From the NCBI RefSeq assembly GCF_001273775.1, contig NZ_CP011801.1, positions 2,768,001-2,832,000 on the forward strand: 64,000 nucleotides of DNA, read 5' to 3'. A program made the translations under genes and the position numbers. Under the pieces are notes generated by a model that was not told the DNA's origin, ran no database searches, and saw only the letters and a program-made list of their open reading frames with translations. Source of the DNA: Nitrospira moscoviensis (GTDB lineage: Bacteria; Nitrospirota; Nitrospiria; Nitrospirales; Nitrospiraceae). Of the stretch, positions 23,657 to 32,550 are shown one piece after another. Numbering within the stretch: position 1 is the first letter of the stretch; every line of letters begins with the position of its first letter.

Positions 23657-25030
23657 ACTCGTGAGTCCGAGAGATAGTCTGATGTAGGAGCGTTCGGCAC
23701 CCCGCACTGTTGCCATGAGCACGAGAAACAGAGTCGTAACCCAGAAGGCTCCTCCGGGCCGCGGCCCCTCACCGGAAGGAGGTCGCCATGGATGCCTTGA
23801 TTGAGCGGTGCGCTGGATTGGATGTCCACAAGAAGACCGTAGCGGTGTGTGTACGCTTGCCGAACCTAGCCGGGGGCCAACTGCAACACGTCCGCACGTT
23901 TGGCACAATGACCGCTGATCTGCTGGTTCTGCGTGACTGGCTCACGGCACATGGCGTGACACATATCGCCCTCGAGAGCACGGGCGTCTACTGGAAGCCG
24001 GTGTATTACGTGCTCGAGGAGGCGTTCACCTGCCTGCTGGTCAATGCGGCACACATGAACAACGTTCCAGGCCGCAAGACGGATGTGCAGGACTGTGTCT
24101 GGATCGCGCAATTGTTGGAGTGCGGGCTCTTGCGGGGGAGCTTTGTGCCGCCGGCACCGATCCGAGAGTTGCGTGACCTGGTCCACTATCGCAAGGTACT
24201 GACCCAAGAGCGTGCCCGCGAAGCGCAGCGGCTGCACAAAGTGCTGGAAGATACGGGGGTGAAGCTCGCCTCGGTCGCCACGGACATTCTTGGCGTCTCC
24301 GGCCGCGCGATGCTCGAGGCTTTGGTGGCTGGTACCACGGACCCCGACGTGCTGGCCGAGTTAGCCAAAGGTCGCCTGCGTGTCAAGTTGCCAATGTTGC
24401 GGCAGGCTCTGGTCGGACGCTTCCGACGGCACCATGCGTTGCTGGTCAGTGAACTGCTCGCGCATCTGGATTATTTGGAAGAGGCCATCGACCGACTCAG
24501 TGAGCCGATCGCAGAGCACCTGCGCCCTTTCGCATCGAGGCTGATTCCCTTGGATGCGATCCCGGGGGTGAATCAGCGGACGATTGAAGGGGTGGTGGCA
24601 GAAATTGGCGTGGACCTGAGCCCTTTCCCGTCGGATCGCCATTTGGTCAGTTGGGCCGGTCTCTGTCCAGGCCACCACGAGAGCGCGGGCAAGCAGACCA
24701 GCGGCACGCCTCGAAAGGGCAACCGTTGGCTGCGCGCCACGTTAGTGGAAGCGGCACTGGCCGCGGTTCGGGTCAAAGAGAGTCGGCTCGCTGCCCGTTA
24801 CCGGCGCATCATGCGCCATCGCGGGCACAAGAAGGCTGTGGTGGCGGTGGCCCACACAATCCTCGTGATTATCTACCATATGCTGACGCGCGGGGTTCCG
24901 TACCACGAGCTCGGGGCTGCCTATCTCGATCAGCGTGACCGTGACCAGGCCACGCGTCGGCACGTCAAACACCTAGAACGCTTGGGCCATCGTGTGATCC
25001 TTGGGCCTGTCGCTTAAGAGACAGTGGGGG
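23657..25030 (+). mobile_element. IS110-family insertion sequence
   Basis: The region from the end of the second IS5-type element to about 25030 holds one IS110 transposase with about 130 nt of upstream non-coding DNA. IS110 elements lack long terminal inverted repeats and leave no or minimal duplications, so the ends given are approximate. The upstream non-coding part is where IS110-group elements encode their bridge RNA. Confidence 0.7.
23788..25017 (+). CDS. IS110-family transposase
   Basis: A 409-residue DEDD recombinase. The N-terminal RuvC-like domain shows AGLDVHKKTVAVCV, ALESTGVYWKPVYYVL and PGRKTDVQDCVWIAQLL; the C-terminal Transposase_20 domain shows LDAIPGVNQRTIEGVVAEIG and SWAGLCPGHHESAGKQTSG with the catalytic serine region. 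All landmarks are present and the frame is intact. A GGAAGGAGG site lies 7 nt upstream of the ATG. Confidence 0.95.
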   Translation: MDALIERCAGLDVHKKTVAVCVRLPNLAGGQLQHVRTFGTMTADLLVLRDWLTAHGVTHIALESTGVYWKPVYYVLEEAFTCLLVNAAHMNNVPGRKTDVQDCVWIAQLLECGLLRGSFVPPAPIRELRDLVHYRKVLTQERAREAQRLHKVLEDTGVKLASVATDILGVSGRAMLEALVAGTTDPDVLAELAKGRLRVKLPMLRQALVGRFRRHHALLVSELLAHLDYLEEAIDRLSEPIAEHLRPFASRLIPLDAIPGVNQRTIEGVVAEIGVDLSPFPSDRHLVSWAGLCPGHHESAGKQTSGTPRKGNRWLRATLVEAALAAVRVKESRLAARYRRIMRHRGHKKAVVAVAHTILVIIYHMLTRGVPYHELGAAYLDQRDRDQATRRHVKHLERLGHRVILGPVA

Positions 25031-25052
25031 CATTTTCGAAACAGGTTCTAGT
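25031..25052 (-). repeat. Inverted relative of the first IS5 element's left end
   Basis: The complement of 25031-25052 reads ACTAGAACCTGTTTCG followed by AAAATG; the stretch at 20405-20425 reads ACTAGAACCTATCTC followed by AAAATG. The match is about 18 of 22 in opposite orientation and brackets the whole IS cluster. It may be an orphan end of a related element. The stop codon of the zinc-ribbon gene lies at this boundary. Confidence 0.5.
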
Positions 25053-25363
25053 TACGCGAGCGGGTCATCCGCGCCATTCCCGGCGTCGAGCCTCATGACG
25101 CTCTTGGGCGCCTTTGTCACGGCAAGCGCCCGGCGTTCGAGAATCAAAGGATCCACCACATCGCCGCAGATCACGCACCGCCGCACGGTCAGGTCCCACC
25201 CCGGACACCCGGCCGCCCCTCCAGAAAGATCTTCGACGACCGTCAAGCCCCCGCAGCGGGCGCAGCGATCTCCCCAGCCTGTGACCCCATACCGATCATG
25301 TCCGGTTCCGATGCGATCTTCGCGAGCAGGACGTTTCGACTCCGTGCGGAGATCGGCACGCAC
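25052..25363 (-). CDS. Small zinc-ribbon protein
   Basis: A protein of up to 103 residues with two CxxC pairs, RCARCGGLTV and RCVICGDVVDPLILERR, about 28 residues apart, suggesting one zinc ribbon. The true start is uncertain: the frame begins with GTG at 25363 and the conserved part starts near residue 33. The C-terminus ends exactly at the edge of the IS cluster, so a few residues may be altered. Function unknown; the next gene upstream is a receiver protein. Confidence 0.6.
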   Translation of the reverse strand: MRADLRTESKRPAREDRIGTGHDRYGVTGWGDRCARCGGLTVVEDLSGGAAGCPGWDLTVRRCVICGDVVDPLILERRALAVTKAPKSVMRLDAGNGADDPLA

Positions 25364-25409
25364 AGTCCAGTCCGCCTGCTCGTCTCTCAGGCAAGCCGCG
25401 CAATCCCCG

Positions 25410-25808
25410 TCACGCCTCCGACGCTCCGGGGAAGCACCACGGAAAGAGCGCCAGGGCGAGGTCCTTCCGGCCCATCGGTTTGGCCAGGCAGCTTTGCGCG
25501 CCCATCGCGCACAGATGCCGCCGGAGGTCGGGGGTCATCATCGCGCTCATCATGATGACCGGGAGTTCAGGCACTCGCTGCTTGATTTGGCGCAGTGTCT
25601 CCGCTCCATCGATCCCCGGCATCATCACATCACACAGCACCACATCCACACACCGATGATCGAGGATGTCCAACGCCTCCTGGCCCGAGGCCGCCGCGAG
25701 CGCCGCACATTTCCACGAGGCGATTGCGTCGCATGTCGCCTCCCGAATGTCCGGATCATCGTCAACGATCAGAATGCACAGCTTACGTCTCGACGATCGG
25801 CTCGCCAT
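25410..25808 (-). CDS. Single-domain response regulator (receiver) A
   Basis: A 132-residue CheY-like receiver without an output domain. The acidic pocket is ILIVDDDPDIR, the phosphorylated Asp lies in VVLCDVMMPGIDG, and Lys follows in CLAKPMGRK. The start at MASRSS is supported by an AAGGAG site 6 nt upstream. It shares the unusual PVIMMSAMMTPDLRRHL segment with receivers at 26280-26705 and 29597-30019. No histidine kinase is nearby. Confidence 0.9.
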   Translation of the reverse strand: MASRSSRRKLCILIVDDDPDIREATCDAIASWKCAALAAASGQEALDILDHRCVDVVLCDVMMPGIDGAETLRQIKQRVPELPVIMMSAMMTPDLRRHLCAMGAQSCLAKPMGRKDLALALFPWCFPGASEA

Positions 25809-25917
25809 GGTGTGCTCCTTTTCCGCTCGAACCGGAGACCGTCCATTCCTCACGCTCCGTCGCGCGACGCGAGCAGAAAGACGCCCACCTGCTCACCGGT
25901 GGAGACGGCGAAATCCG

Positions 25918-26283
25918 TCAACACTCGGTCACCGCCATGCCTGTCAGCGCCGCGACCTTGTTCGCCAGGATTCGGCTCTGTTGAGCGAACAGCGTGCGGT
26001 ACAGCTGTTTCACCAGCGTCCGGCCTTCCTCCGTCCGGATGAGCTGCTGTTCCGCCGCCGGCAGCGCACCCCGCGAGCGGGCAACGATCATGTCCGGAGC
26101 GACGAGCACCCGGATGCGCTCGGCGAAGCTCCCTGCCATGAATTCCAACTGAAACTGGCAGACCGCCTTGCGGATCGCCGCTTCCAGGGCCTCTTCGTGC
26201 TGCAAGGACTCGCTGTGCATCGTCTTCGGTATCCGCCCGAACGCTACGGACGCCCGAGCCCTACTATCTGATGAAACATTCAC
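25918..26283 (-). CDS. DUF2294-like protein
   Basis: A 121-residue protein resembling the DUF2294 family: QFQLEFMAGSFAERIRVLVA, DMIVARSRGALPAAEQQLIR and RTLVKQLYRTLF are the typical stretches. Family function is unknown. Its ATG overlaps the stop of receiver B by 4 nt, so it is translationally coupled to it. Confidence 0.75.
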   Translation of the reverse strand: MNVSSDSRARASVAFGRIPKTMHSESLQHEEALEAAIRKAVCQFQLEFMAGSFAERIRVLVAPDMIVARSRGALPAAEQQLIRTEEGRTLVKQLYRTLFAQQSRILANKVAALTGMAVTEC

Positions 26284-26705
26284 GCGTCACCCGAACCCGT
26301 CGTTGAGTGATCTGCCCGGCCCGAAAGCGTGGGAACCGACAAGAGCGCGACAGACAGCGCCTCTCGCCGCACCGGCTTCTCCATCCAGTCCTGCGCCCCC
26401 TCAGCCAGCAGCTCGCGGCCGAGCTGAGGCGTCATGAGGGCGCTCATCATGATTACCGGCAGATCGCGATAGTGGCGTTTGATCTCATGCAATGTGTCCA
26501 AGCCATCCATCGTGGGCATCACCAGATCCAGCAGGACCACATCGACCCGGCTGCACTGGAGCACCTCCAGCGCCTCCCATCCGGACGCGGCCTGCAGCGG
26601 TTCGTACCGCCAATGCGCCAGCATATCGCAGAGAAACAGCCGGATATCGGGATCGTCATCGACAACCAGCACCCGGCGCCGGGGCCTCCACTGTTTGCTC
26701 GCCAT
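26280..26705 (-). CDS. Single-domain response regulator (receiver) B
   Basis: A 141-residue receiver: VLVVDDDPDIRLFLCDML, phospho-acceptor in VVLLDLVMPTMDG, PVIMMSALMTPQLGREL, and Lys in WMEKPVRREAL. MASKQW is chosen as start because of an AAAGGAGG site 8 nt upstream. It overlaps the end of sua5 by 50 nt and the start of the DUF2294 gene by 4 nt, so the three form one operon. Confidence 0.9.
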   Translation of the reverse strand: MASKQWRPRRRVLVVDDDPDIRLFLCDMLAHWRYEPLQAASGWEALEVLQCSRVDVVLLDLVMPTMDGLDTLHEIKRHYRDLPVIMMSALMTPQLGRELLAEGAQDWMEKPVRREALSVALLSVPTLSGRADHSTTGSGDA

Positions 26706-27732
26706 GACGACACCCTCCTTTCCCATTCAAAGGGGTTTCGCCTTCGCATTGAATCGGCGCCGCACAACGGCGGAGCCGGTCCATGATCGCCAATCCCAGG
26801 CCTTGTTCGTCGCAGGGCTCGGCGTACAGGTGATCCAGCCCCAGCCCGTCCAGCTTGCGCAACGCGGCAAAGAGGCCCCGTGCGACCTCACGGAGGTTAC
26901 CCGACGGAGACAACACTTCGACAACGGCGTACCCGCCAAGGTCCACCGGACTGGACATCGCCAGCAGCCCGGCTCGCTCGCCGGGCCCGAGCAGGCGCGC
27001 CCGTCCAGCAGGCAAGATGGTCAGCGGCGTGCGCGTCGCATAATGCCGGGCGAGCCGGCCCGGCGCCGGCGGCCGCTGATCGCTCCCGCCCCGGCGCGCG
27101 ACGGGACCGACGACCGCCTCAATGTCGGCAAGCGGCAGACTGCCGGGGCGAAGCAGCTCCGGCTGAGCCCCGGCCATCGAGATAATGGTGGACTCCACGC
27201 CGATCGGGCACGGTCCCCCGTCGAGAATCAGATCAATGCGGTCATCCAACATCTCACGCACATGCTCGGCGGTGGTCGGGCTCACATAGCCGAAGGGATT
27301 GGCGCTCGGCGCGGCGATCGGCACGCCCGCTTCCCGGATCAACGCCCGCGCGACCGGATGGACCGGCATCCGGATCGCGACGGTGGAGAGTCCCGCCGTC
27401 ACGAGATCGGGAACCCGCTCTCGCTTCGGCAGCACCAAGGTCAACGGACCGGGCCAGAAGGCATCCATCAACCGGTGATCGTCGAAACCGATCGCCGCGA
27501 CCAGATGATCGAGGGACGCCCGTCGCTCGATATGCACGATGAGGGGATCGAACGAGGGGCGTTGCTTCGCCTCGAAGACGCGCGCCACCGCTTCGGGATT
27601 CAGCGCATCACAGCCGAGCCCATAGACCGTTTCGGTCGGGAACGCGACGAGGCCGCCGCTCCGGATGACCTCTGCGGCCAACCTGATCGACTCCTCGTCG
27701 GCCGCTGGAACTATCCTCCCGGTTGAAACCAT
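26656..27732 (-). CDS. tsaC: Threonylcarbamoyl-AMP synthase Sua5/YwlC
   Basis: A 358-residue Sua5-type enzyme that makes threonylcarbamoyl-AMP from threonine, bicarbonate and ATP for the t6A37 modification of tRNAs decoding ANN codons. The YrdC domain (residues 10-190) shows GGLVAFPTETVYGLGCDA, KQRPSFDPLIVHI, PLTLVLPKR and PIAAPSANPFGYVSPT. The C-terminal Sua5 domain (about 220-350) is present. The start MVSTGRI is more plausible than 27765. It is followed with a 50-nt overlap by receiver B. Confidence 0.93.
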   Translation of the reverse strand: MVSTGRIVPAADEESIRLAAEVIRSGGLVAFPTETVYGLGCDALNPEAVARVFEAKQRPSFDPLIVHIERRASLDHLVAAIGFDDHRLMDAFWPGPLTLVLPKRERVPDLVTAGLSTVAIRMPVHPVARALIREAGVPIAAPSANPFGYVSPTTAEHVREMLDDRIDLILDGGPCPIGVESTIISMAGAQPELLRPGSLPLADIEAVVGPVARRGGSDQRPPAPGRLARHYATRTPLTILPAGRARLLGPGERAGLLAMSSPVDLGGYAVVEVLSPSGNLREVARGLFAALRKLDGLGLDHLYAEPCDEQGLGLAIMDRLRRCAAPIQCEGETPLNGKGGCRHGEQTVEAPAPGAGCR

Positions 27733-27774
27733 GGCCCCTCCCCTGAGACACGAGTCACCGGGCACAACCTTCTG

Positions 27775-29547
27775 CTACTGATTCGTGCTCGCATCAGGCC
27801 GGTTGTTGTCCCAATAGCCCCGGTCGGGCAGTCCCTTCGCCTCGATGGTAAACTGCCCGGCCTCCAGCGTGAGCCACTTTTTCGGCGTGCAGCAGGTGCC
27901 ATCGGGCAGTATGTCCCACGAGCCGCGCCGGACGACGAGCGGGCCCGTCGCGAGGTTGTCGAAAAACTCGCCCCGCCTGCCGATGCCGTAGAGATTCCGG
28001 CGCGGGACTTTCACGACGATCTCGTGGTCGGACCACGACTGCACGAGCGCCGCCGTACCGTTGAACAAGACCTCCGTGCGCGAGACGTTGGAGAGCACGG
28101 TCGAGCCGGCATCAGGTTCGTTGATTTCGAAATCCTGGCGGCGTTTGTAGGCTTTCTGATTGATGTCCAACTGGGCATGCTCCGCCGTCTTCAGGAACGT
28201 CCCGAATCCCCGGCCCTTGATCGTCACGGTCTCGTCCAGACCGGCCGATGTGGGGTCGTACGATTCGATGACCGGGTTCGCCAGGGTGAACTCGCCCGCT
28301 TCCGCCGCCACGACGCCTTTCTCGGTGCAGCACGAGCCGTCCGGATTCGGCTTGTTTGCGCTCCGATACACCACGACCTTCCCGCTCTTCGCGCTGAACG
28401 GCACCCAGACGTCGATCCGGTCGTCGTGCCAGCGATAGATCACCGCCGGCACCCCGCCGATCTCGACGCGGTTCTCGCCCGTGTTGAAATCCATGAAGTT
28501 ATAGGGCGTCGACCCGCTTTCAGAATAGAACCCGAAGTGCTCGCCGCGGATCGTGAGCAACGTACCGATCGGCGCGCTGACCGGGGTGATCGCCGTGGGT
28601 TTCGGCACATGAACCGTGAAGGTGGCCACAGTGCGCTCGCGCCCTTGGCTCTTCAGCACCAGCGGGCCGGACTCCGCCCCGAGCGGCACATGGACCACGA
28701 TGACATCGTCTTTCCATTGTGCCACCGTGGTCGCCTGCCCGCCGATGAGGACCGCGTCATCGGCCCCTTTGCTCGCCCCGAATCCCTGCCCGAACAGCAC
28801 CACCTTCGTCCCGACCGGCCCGCTCAGCGGATCGACGCGGACCGTCGGGATCAGCGAGAGGGGGACCGCGTTGCTGACGACGTAGTCCACCGGCGCACAG
28901 CAGGATCCGTCCGGCAGCGGATCGGACGAGGCCAGACGGACGACGACATCCCCGGAGGTCGCGTTCGCGGGGATCTCGACTTCAATCCGGTCGTCTTTCC
29001 ACTGACGCGGCCGGGCCACCACACCGCCAATTATCACGTCATTGACACCGAACATGGTATTGGGGTCGCGCGATCCGGCAGTCGGGCCGAAATGACGCCC
29101 CGTAATGTGAAGCCGCGTTCCCCGCTCCGCTTCGGGGGGAGTGATGCCGTCGATCTGCGGGCGCACGACCGTGAAGGTTCCCGCCGGCAGCTTCTTCTTA
29201 CCGGCCACGATTTCGACGGGGCCGGTCGTCGCCTTGAACGGCACCTTCACCTCGATCAAATCCGGTTCCCACCGCTGCACTAACGCCGGCACGCCGTTGA
29301 ACGTCACTCTATTGCTGTACACCGATGTGAAACGCCCGAAGCCCTTCCCGCTGAGCGAGACGGTGGCCCCCGGCGGAGCCTGGCCCGGCTGGAGAGCGGC
29401 GCGAGGAACGGACGCGCCCACCTCCGGCGGAACCATGGCCAGACTCAGGCCGGCAAGAACCAGCGCCGTACCCGACATCTTCTGCATCCACTGCCGAATC
29501 GAGTGACTCACCGATCCCCTCTCCTGTTCTTGTATACGGCAACGCAT
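27775..29547 (-). CDS. Secreted IPT/TIG-repeat protein
   Basis: A 590-residue exported protein: signal peptide at about residues 20-46, then five IPT/TIG immunoglobulin-like repeats (about 48-128, 129-233, 234-315, 316-425, 426-575). Each has a PxxGTxxxIxGxxFG start and a W.DD.I.V.VP middle. Three repeats contain a DGSCC or DGTCC insertion, giving vicinal cysteine pairs. The ATG has a GGAGG site 7 nt upstream. TIG repeats occur in adhesins and cell-surface binding proteins; no anchoring motif is seen at the C-terminus. Confidence 0.85.
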   Translation of the reverse strand: MRCRIQEQERGSVSHSIRQWMQKMSGTALVLAGLSLAMVPPEVGASVPRAALQPGQAPPGATVSLSGKGFGRFTSVYSNRVTFNGVPALVQRWEPDLIEVKVPFKATTGPVEIVAGKKKLPAGTFTVVRPQIDGITPPEAERGTRLHITGRHFGPTAGSRDPNTMFGVNDVIIGGVVARPRQWKDDRIEVEIPANATSGDVVVRLASSDPLPDGSCCAPVDYVVSNAVPLSLIPTVRVDPLSGPVGTKVVLFGQGFGASKGADDAVLIGGQATTVAQWKDDVIVVHVPLGAESGPLVLKSQGRERTVATFTVHVPKPTAITPVSAPIGTLLTIRGEHFGFYSESGSTPYNFMDFNTGENRVEIGGVPAVIYRWHDDRIDVWVPFSAKSGKVVVYRSANKPNPDGSCCTEKGVVAAEAGEFTLANPVIESYDPTSAGLDETVTIKGRGFGTFLKTAEHAQLDINQKAYKRRQDFEINEPDAGSTVLSNVSRTEVLFNGTAALVQSWSDHEIVVKVPRRNLYGIGRRGEFFDNLATGPLVVRRGSWDILPDGTCCTPKKWLTLEAGQFTIEAKGLPDRGYWDNNRPDASTNQ

Positions 29548-29596
29548 CTCATCCCCTCCTCTGAGTATTTCAAGTCAGGCCTTGCTGCACGCCGCG

Positions 29597-30019
29597 TCAG
29601 CTATCCGCAAATCCAGACGGCGGCACACAGGCAAACAGCAGCGCCGACAGGGTTCGGGAGTCCACCGGCTTGGCCAGACATTCCATCGCCCCTCGACGGC
29701 GCCACGTGCGGCGCAACTCCGGCGTCATGGCTGCGCTCATGACGACGACCGGTAGGCCTCGGATGCGTTGCCGGACGGCATCGAGCATCTCAGCGCACTC
29801 GGTTCCCTCCAGAGCCGCATCCAACAACACCAGGTTCACAGGCTGACAGTACAGGATGGCCAGCGCCTCGCGACCGGACGAGGCTTCCAGGACATCCCAT
29901 GGCGAGCCTGCGAGCAGGCCCTTGAGGTTCCCTCGATCGTTCGGATCATCATCGACCAGCAGCAGGCGCCGTGGTGGTCTCCCTGTGGAGCCTGAGGCCA
30001 TCTGGCCTGAGCCCTTCAT
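29597..30019 (-). CDS. Single-domain response regulator (receiver) C
   Basis: A 140-residue receiver: LLLVDDDPNDRGNLKGLL, candidate acceptor Asp in LVLLDAALEGTE, PVVVMSAAMTPELRRTW, and Lys in CLAKPVDSRTL. Its ATG overlaps the folC stop by 4 nt (ATGA), so it is translationally coupled to folC. The region around the acceptor differs from receivers A and B (DAALEG instead of DxMMPxxDG), so phosphorylation behaviour may differ. Confidence 0.88.
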   Translation of the reverse strand: MKGSGQMASGSTGRPPRRLLLVDDDPNDRGNLKGLLAGSPWDVLEASSGREALAILYCQPVNLVLLDAALEGTECAEMLDAVRQRIRGLPVVVMSAAMTPELRRTWRRRGAMECLAKPVDSRTLSALLFACVPPSGFADS

Positions 30020-31419
30020 GCAAACTTCCTCAGCGTCGCCCCGGCAAGGGCGGTCATCTTCTGTCGAAGTCGGGCGATCGGCCGCAGGCAGCCCGCCAGG
30101 TGGATCGAGCCGGTCACCACCACCACGCCCTGGCCTCCCGCCGCCTGCAGAGCCCGCGCAAAGGCCTGCTCCGGCTCTTCGATCAGCTCCGCGGGCGCCG
30201 CGCTACGCCGGCGCCAGAGAGAGGCCAGCTCCGCCGGCGGAGCCGCGCGCGTCCCGGGGTAGCGCGTAAAGATCGCTCGCCGGGCGCCGCCATCGGCAAA
30301 GTGGGCGATCACCTTCCCCACCTCCTTATCGCGCGGCACACCCACCACCAATACCCGGTCGCGGCCTTCGAACATGGTCCGCACAATGGCCGACAGGCTG
30401 GCCGCCGCCATGGCATTGTGCGATCCGTCGATGACGACGGTCGGCTGTCCCGGAAACACCTCGCAACAGGCCGGAAGGGTGACGGCTTCCAGCGTCCGGC
30501 GGACCAGATCCTCAGTCAGCTCGGGAATCAGCCTCCGCCGACACAACGCCTGGAAGGCCATCAGCGCATGCGCGGCGTTCGTCGCCATGAAGGCGGCAGG
30601 GCAGTTTAAAGTCAGGTTCCGCCACACCATCTGGTCCACCCGAAGCGAGCAGATCCCTCGATAGCCCATACGCACGAAGGCCTGCGCGTCATAATCCTGT
30701 CCCAGCAGAAACACCGGCGCATGGAGTTCTGCCGCGCGCCCAAGCACCACCGCGCGGGGTCCATCCCCCATCACGCCGACCACTACCGGCACCCCCGACT
30801 TGATGATGCCGGCCTTTTCAGAGGCAATCTGCTCAAGGCTGTCTCCCAGCAGATCCATGTGGTCGTAGTCCACGTTGGTGATGACGCAGACCTCGGGAAG
30901 GATCACGTTGGTTGCATCGAGGCGGCCCCCGATACCGACTTCGATGACAGCCCAGTCGACCTGTTCGACTCGGAAGGCACAGAAGGCGGCGGCGGTCAGC
31001 AGTTCGAAGTGGGTGAGCGCTCGCCCTTCCCCCTCAAGAAGGGGCCGCAGCTCGTTGAAGGCCGCCACGAAGGCCCGCTCACCGACCGGGGTCCCGTCCA
31101 TCTCGATCCGTTCGCGCAGGTGCTCAATGTGAGGGCTCGTGTAGAGACCCACGCGGGCGCCGGTCGCACGGAGTAAGGCCGCGAGCATCCGGCTCACACT
31201 GCCTTTGCCCTTGGTCCCCGTCACATGGATCGTGCGACACGCCCGATCGGGCCTGCCGAGCGCGTCCACGCAACGGACCATCCGCTCGAGCGTGAAGATC
31301 CGCTCAGGTGGAACCCGCCGGTCCAGCTCATAGTTGATACGGCTGTCCAACAGAGCCTGGACGTCGGCCAGCGACCGGAACGGGGCGGCCGGAGGCCGTG
31401 GTTCACTCGCCGGTTTCAT
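30016..31419 (-). CDS. folC: Bifunctional folylpolyglutamate/dihydrofolate synthase
   Basis: A 467-residue Mur-ligase-type enzyme that adds glutamate to dihydropteroate and folates. The P-loop HVTGTKGKGSVSRML (about residues 65-79), the omega-loop/GLYTSPHIEHLRERI stretch, VIEVGIGGRLDATNVI and VDYDHMDLLG are all present, and VVIDGSHNAMAA marks the C-terminal domain. It overlaps the DUF2934 gene by 17 nt and receiver C by 4 nt. Length and motifs are those of a normal active enzyme. Confidence 0.95.
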   Translation of the reverse strand: MKPASEPRPPAAPFRSLADVQALLDSRINYELDRRVPPERIFTLERMVRCVDALGRPDRACRTIHVTGTKGKGSVSRMLAALLRATGARVGLYTSPHIEHLRERIEMDGTPVGERAFVAAFNELRPLLEGEGRALTHFELLTAAAFCAFRVEQVDWAVIEVGIGGRLDATNVILPEVCVITNVDYDHMDLLGDSLEQIASEKAGIIKSGVPVVVGVMGDGPRAVVLGRAAELHAPVFLLGQDYDAQAFVRMGYRGICSLRVDQMVWRNLTLNCPAAFMATNAAHALMAFQALCRRRLIPELTEDLVRRTLEAVTLPACCEVFPGQPTVVIDGSHNAMAAASLSAIVRTMFEGRDRVLVVGVPRDKEVGKVIAHFADGGARRAIFTRYPGTRAAPPAELASLWRRRSAAPAELIEEPEQAFARALQAAGGQGVVVVTGSIHLAGCLRPIARLRQKMTALAGATLRKFA

Positions 31420-31636
31420 GGAGCGTCCTCATGACGATCTCTTCGGCCCGCAGCCAATCATCCAGATCCTGCCCGTCTTGCCGTCCCCGTTGCTCGAAGA
31501 GCTCGTACGCTGTCTTCGCAATCCGGTCCCTCACCTCGTCCGAATACTTCTGCATGGACGCGGGCTCGGGCGGCAGCTCCTGCGTCACACCGTGGCGGGT
31601 GCCCGACGTGCTTGTTTTCCTGATTCTCACGGGCAC
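31403..31636 (-). CDS. DUF2934-family small protein
   Basis: A 77-residue protein with the DUF2934 signature IAKTAYELFEQRGRQDGQDL then DDWLRAEEIV. These small helical proteins are frequent in Nitrospirae and Proteobacteria, and their role is unknown. It overlaps the start of folC by 17 nt and is 77 nt downstream of cysD. Confidence 0.82.
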   Translation of the reverse strand: MPVRIRKTSTSGTRHGVTQELPPEPASMQKYSDEVRDRIAKTAYELFEQRGRQDGQDLDDWLRAEEIVMRTLHETGE

Positions 31637-31712
31637 CCTCCTTTGCCGCCGGAGTCCGCGACGGACTCGCCGGAAGGCTGTCGGAACGACGCAGCCGTCT
31701 CTTCAGCGGCGA

Positions 31713-32510
31713 TCACATATGTCCCAGTTTCCGCAGCACTTCCATCCCGCGCCCTTCGTCCTGCGCCCGGCCGGCTCGCTCCGCCACGGTGGTCGTCCGC
31801 AGCTCGCCGATGATGTCCTCGACCGTGCAGGCCGTGGACTCCACCGTCGCGGTGCAGGGCACGCAACCGAGACTGCGATAGCGTCGGCCGGTTCCTTGAT
31901 CGAAATAGAGCGACGGGAGCGGGATCTTCTCGAACTGGAGGTATTCCCAAATGTTGACCTCCGTCCAGTCCAGGAGCGGGTGGATGCGCAGATGGGTCCC
32001 ATCGGGAAACGATGTCTTGTACTGGTCCCACAGCTCCGGAGGCTGATCCCGGAAGTCCCACTCGCCGTGGTGGTCGCGCGGAGAAAAATAGCGTTCTTTG
32101 GCGCGCGTGCCTTCCTCGTCCGCGCGGATCCCGAGGATGATCGCCGTGAATCCCTGCTCGGCGATGGTCTGCTTGAGCGCCTCGATTTTCAGCGCCGAGC
32201 AGCAGGTCACGCGGCCCATCGTAGGGTTCATGCCGGCCGCCAGCGCCGTCTGGTTCTGCCCCACGACCAGACGCAGCCGCCATTCCCGGACGATCCGATC
32301 CCGATATTCGAGCAGCTCTGGGATTTCGTACCCGGTATCGATGTGGATGAGCGGAAACGGAACGTGGCCGAAGAAGGCTTTGCGCGTCAGCCAGAGCAGG
32401 ACGGTCGAATCTTTGCCCATCGACCAGAGCATGGCGAGCCGGTCGAAGTGTTTGTAGGCCTCGCGGAGAATGAAGACACTCTGGTCTTCCAATTGGCGCA
32501 GATGGTTCAT
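31713..32510 (-). CDS. cysD: Sulfate adenylyltransferase subunit 2
   Basis: A 265-residue PP-loop ATPase of the CysD/PAPS-reductase family, which makes adenosine 5'-phosphosulfate together with the GTPase CysN. The PP-loop is [17 protein letters not shown]. Further CysD landmarks are [40 protein letters not shown] and [11 protein letters not shown]. The start [10 protein letters not shown] is preferred over 32528. No cysN lies next to it, which is unusual. Confidence 0.92.
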   Translation of the reverse strand: MNHLRQLEDQSVFILREAYKHFDRLAMLWSMGKDSTVLLWLTRKAFFGHVPFPLIHIDTGYEIPELLEYRDRIVREWRLRLVVGQNQTALAAGMNPTMGRVTCCSALKIEALKQTIAEQGFTAIILGIRADEEGTRAKERYFSPRDHHGEWDFRDQPPELWDQYKTSFPDGTHLRIHPLLDWTEVNIWEYLQFEKIPLPSLYFDQGTGRRYRSLGCVPCTATVESTACTVEDIIGELRTTTVAERAGRAQDEGRGMEVLRKLGHM

Positions 32511-32550
32511 GTCGATGCTCCCGCACACCGATTCGTGTTAGTCAGATGCA

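Noticed and set aside
20463..25017. IS cluster as an active composite transposon carrying passenger genes
   Set aside because: Only transposase genes lie between the related ends, and no target duplication of the whole block is visible.
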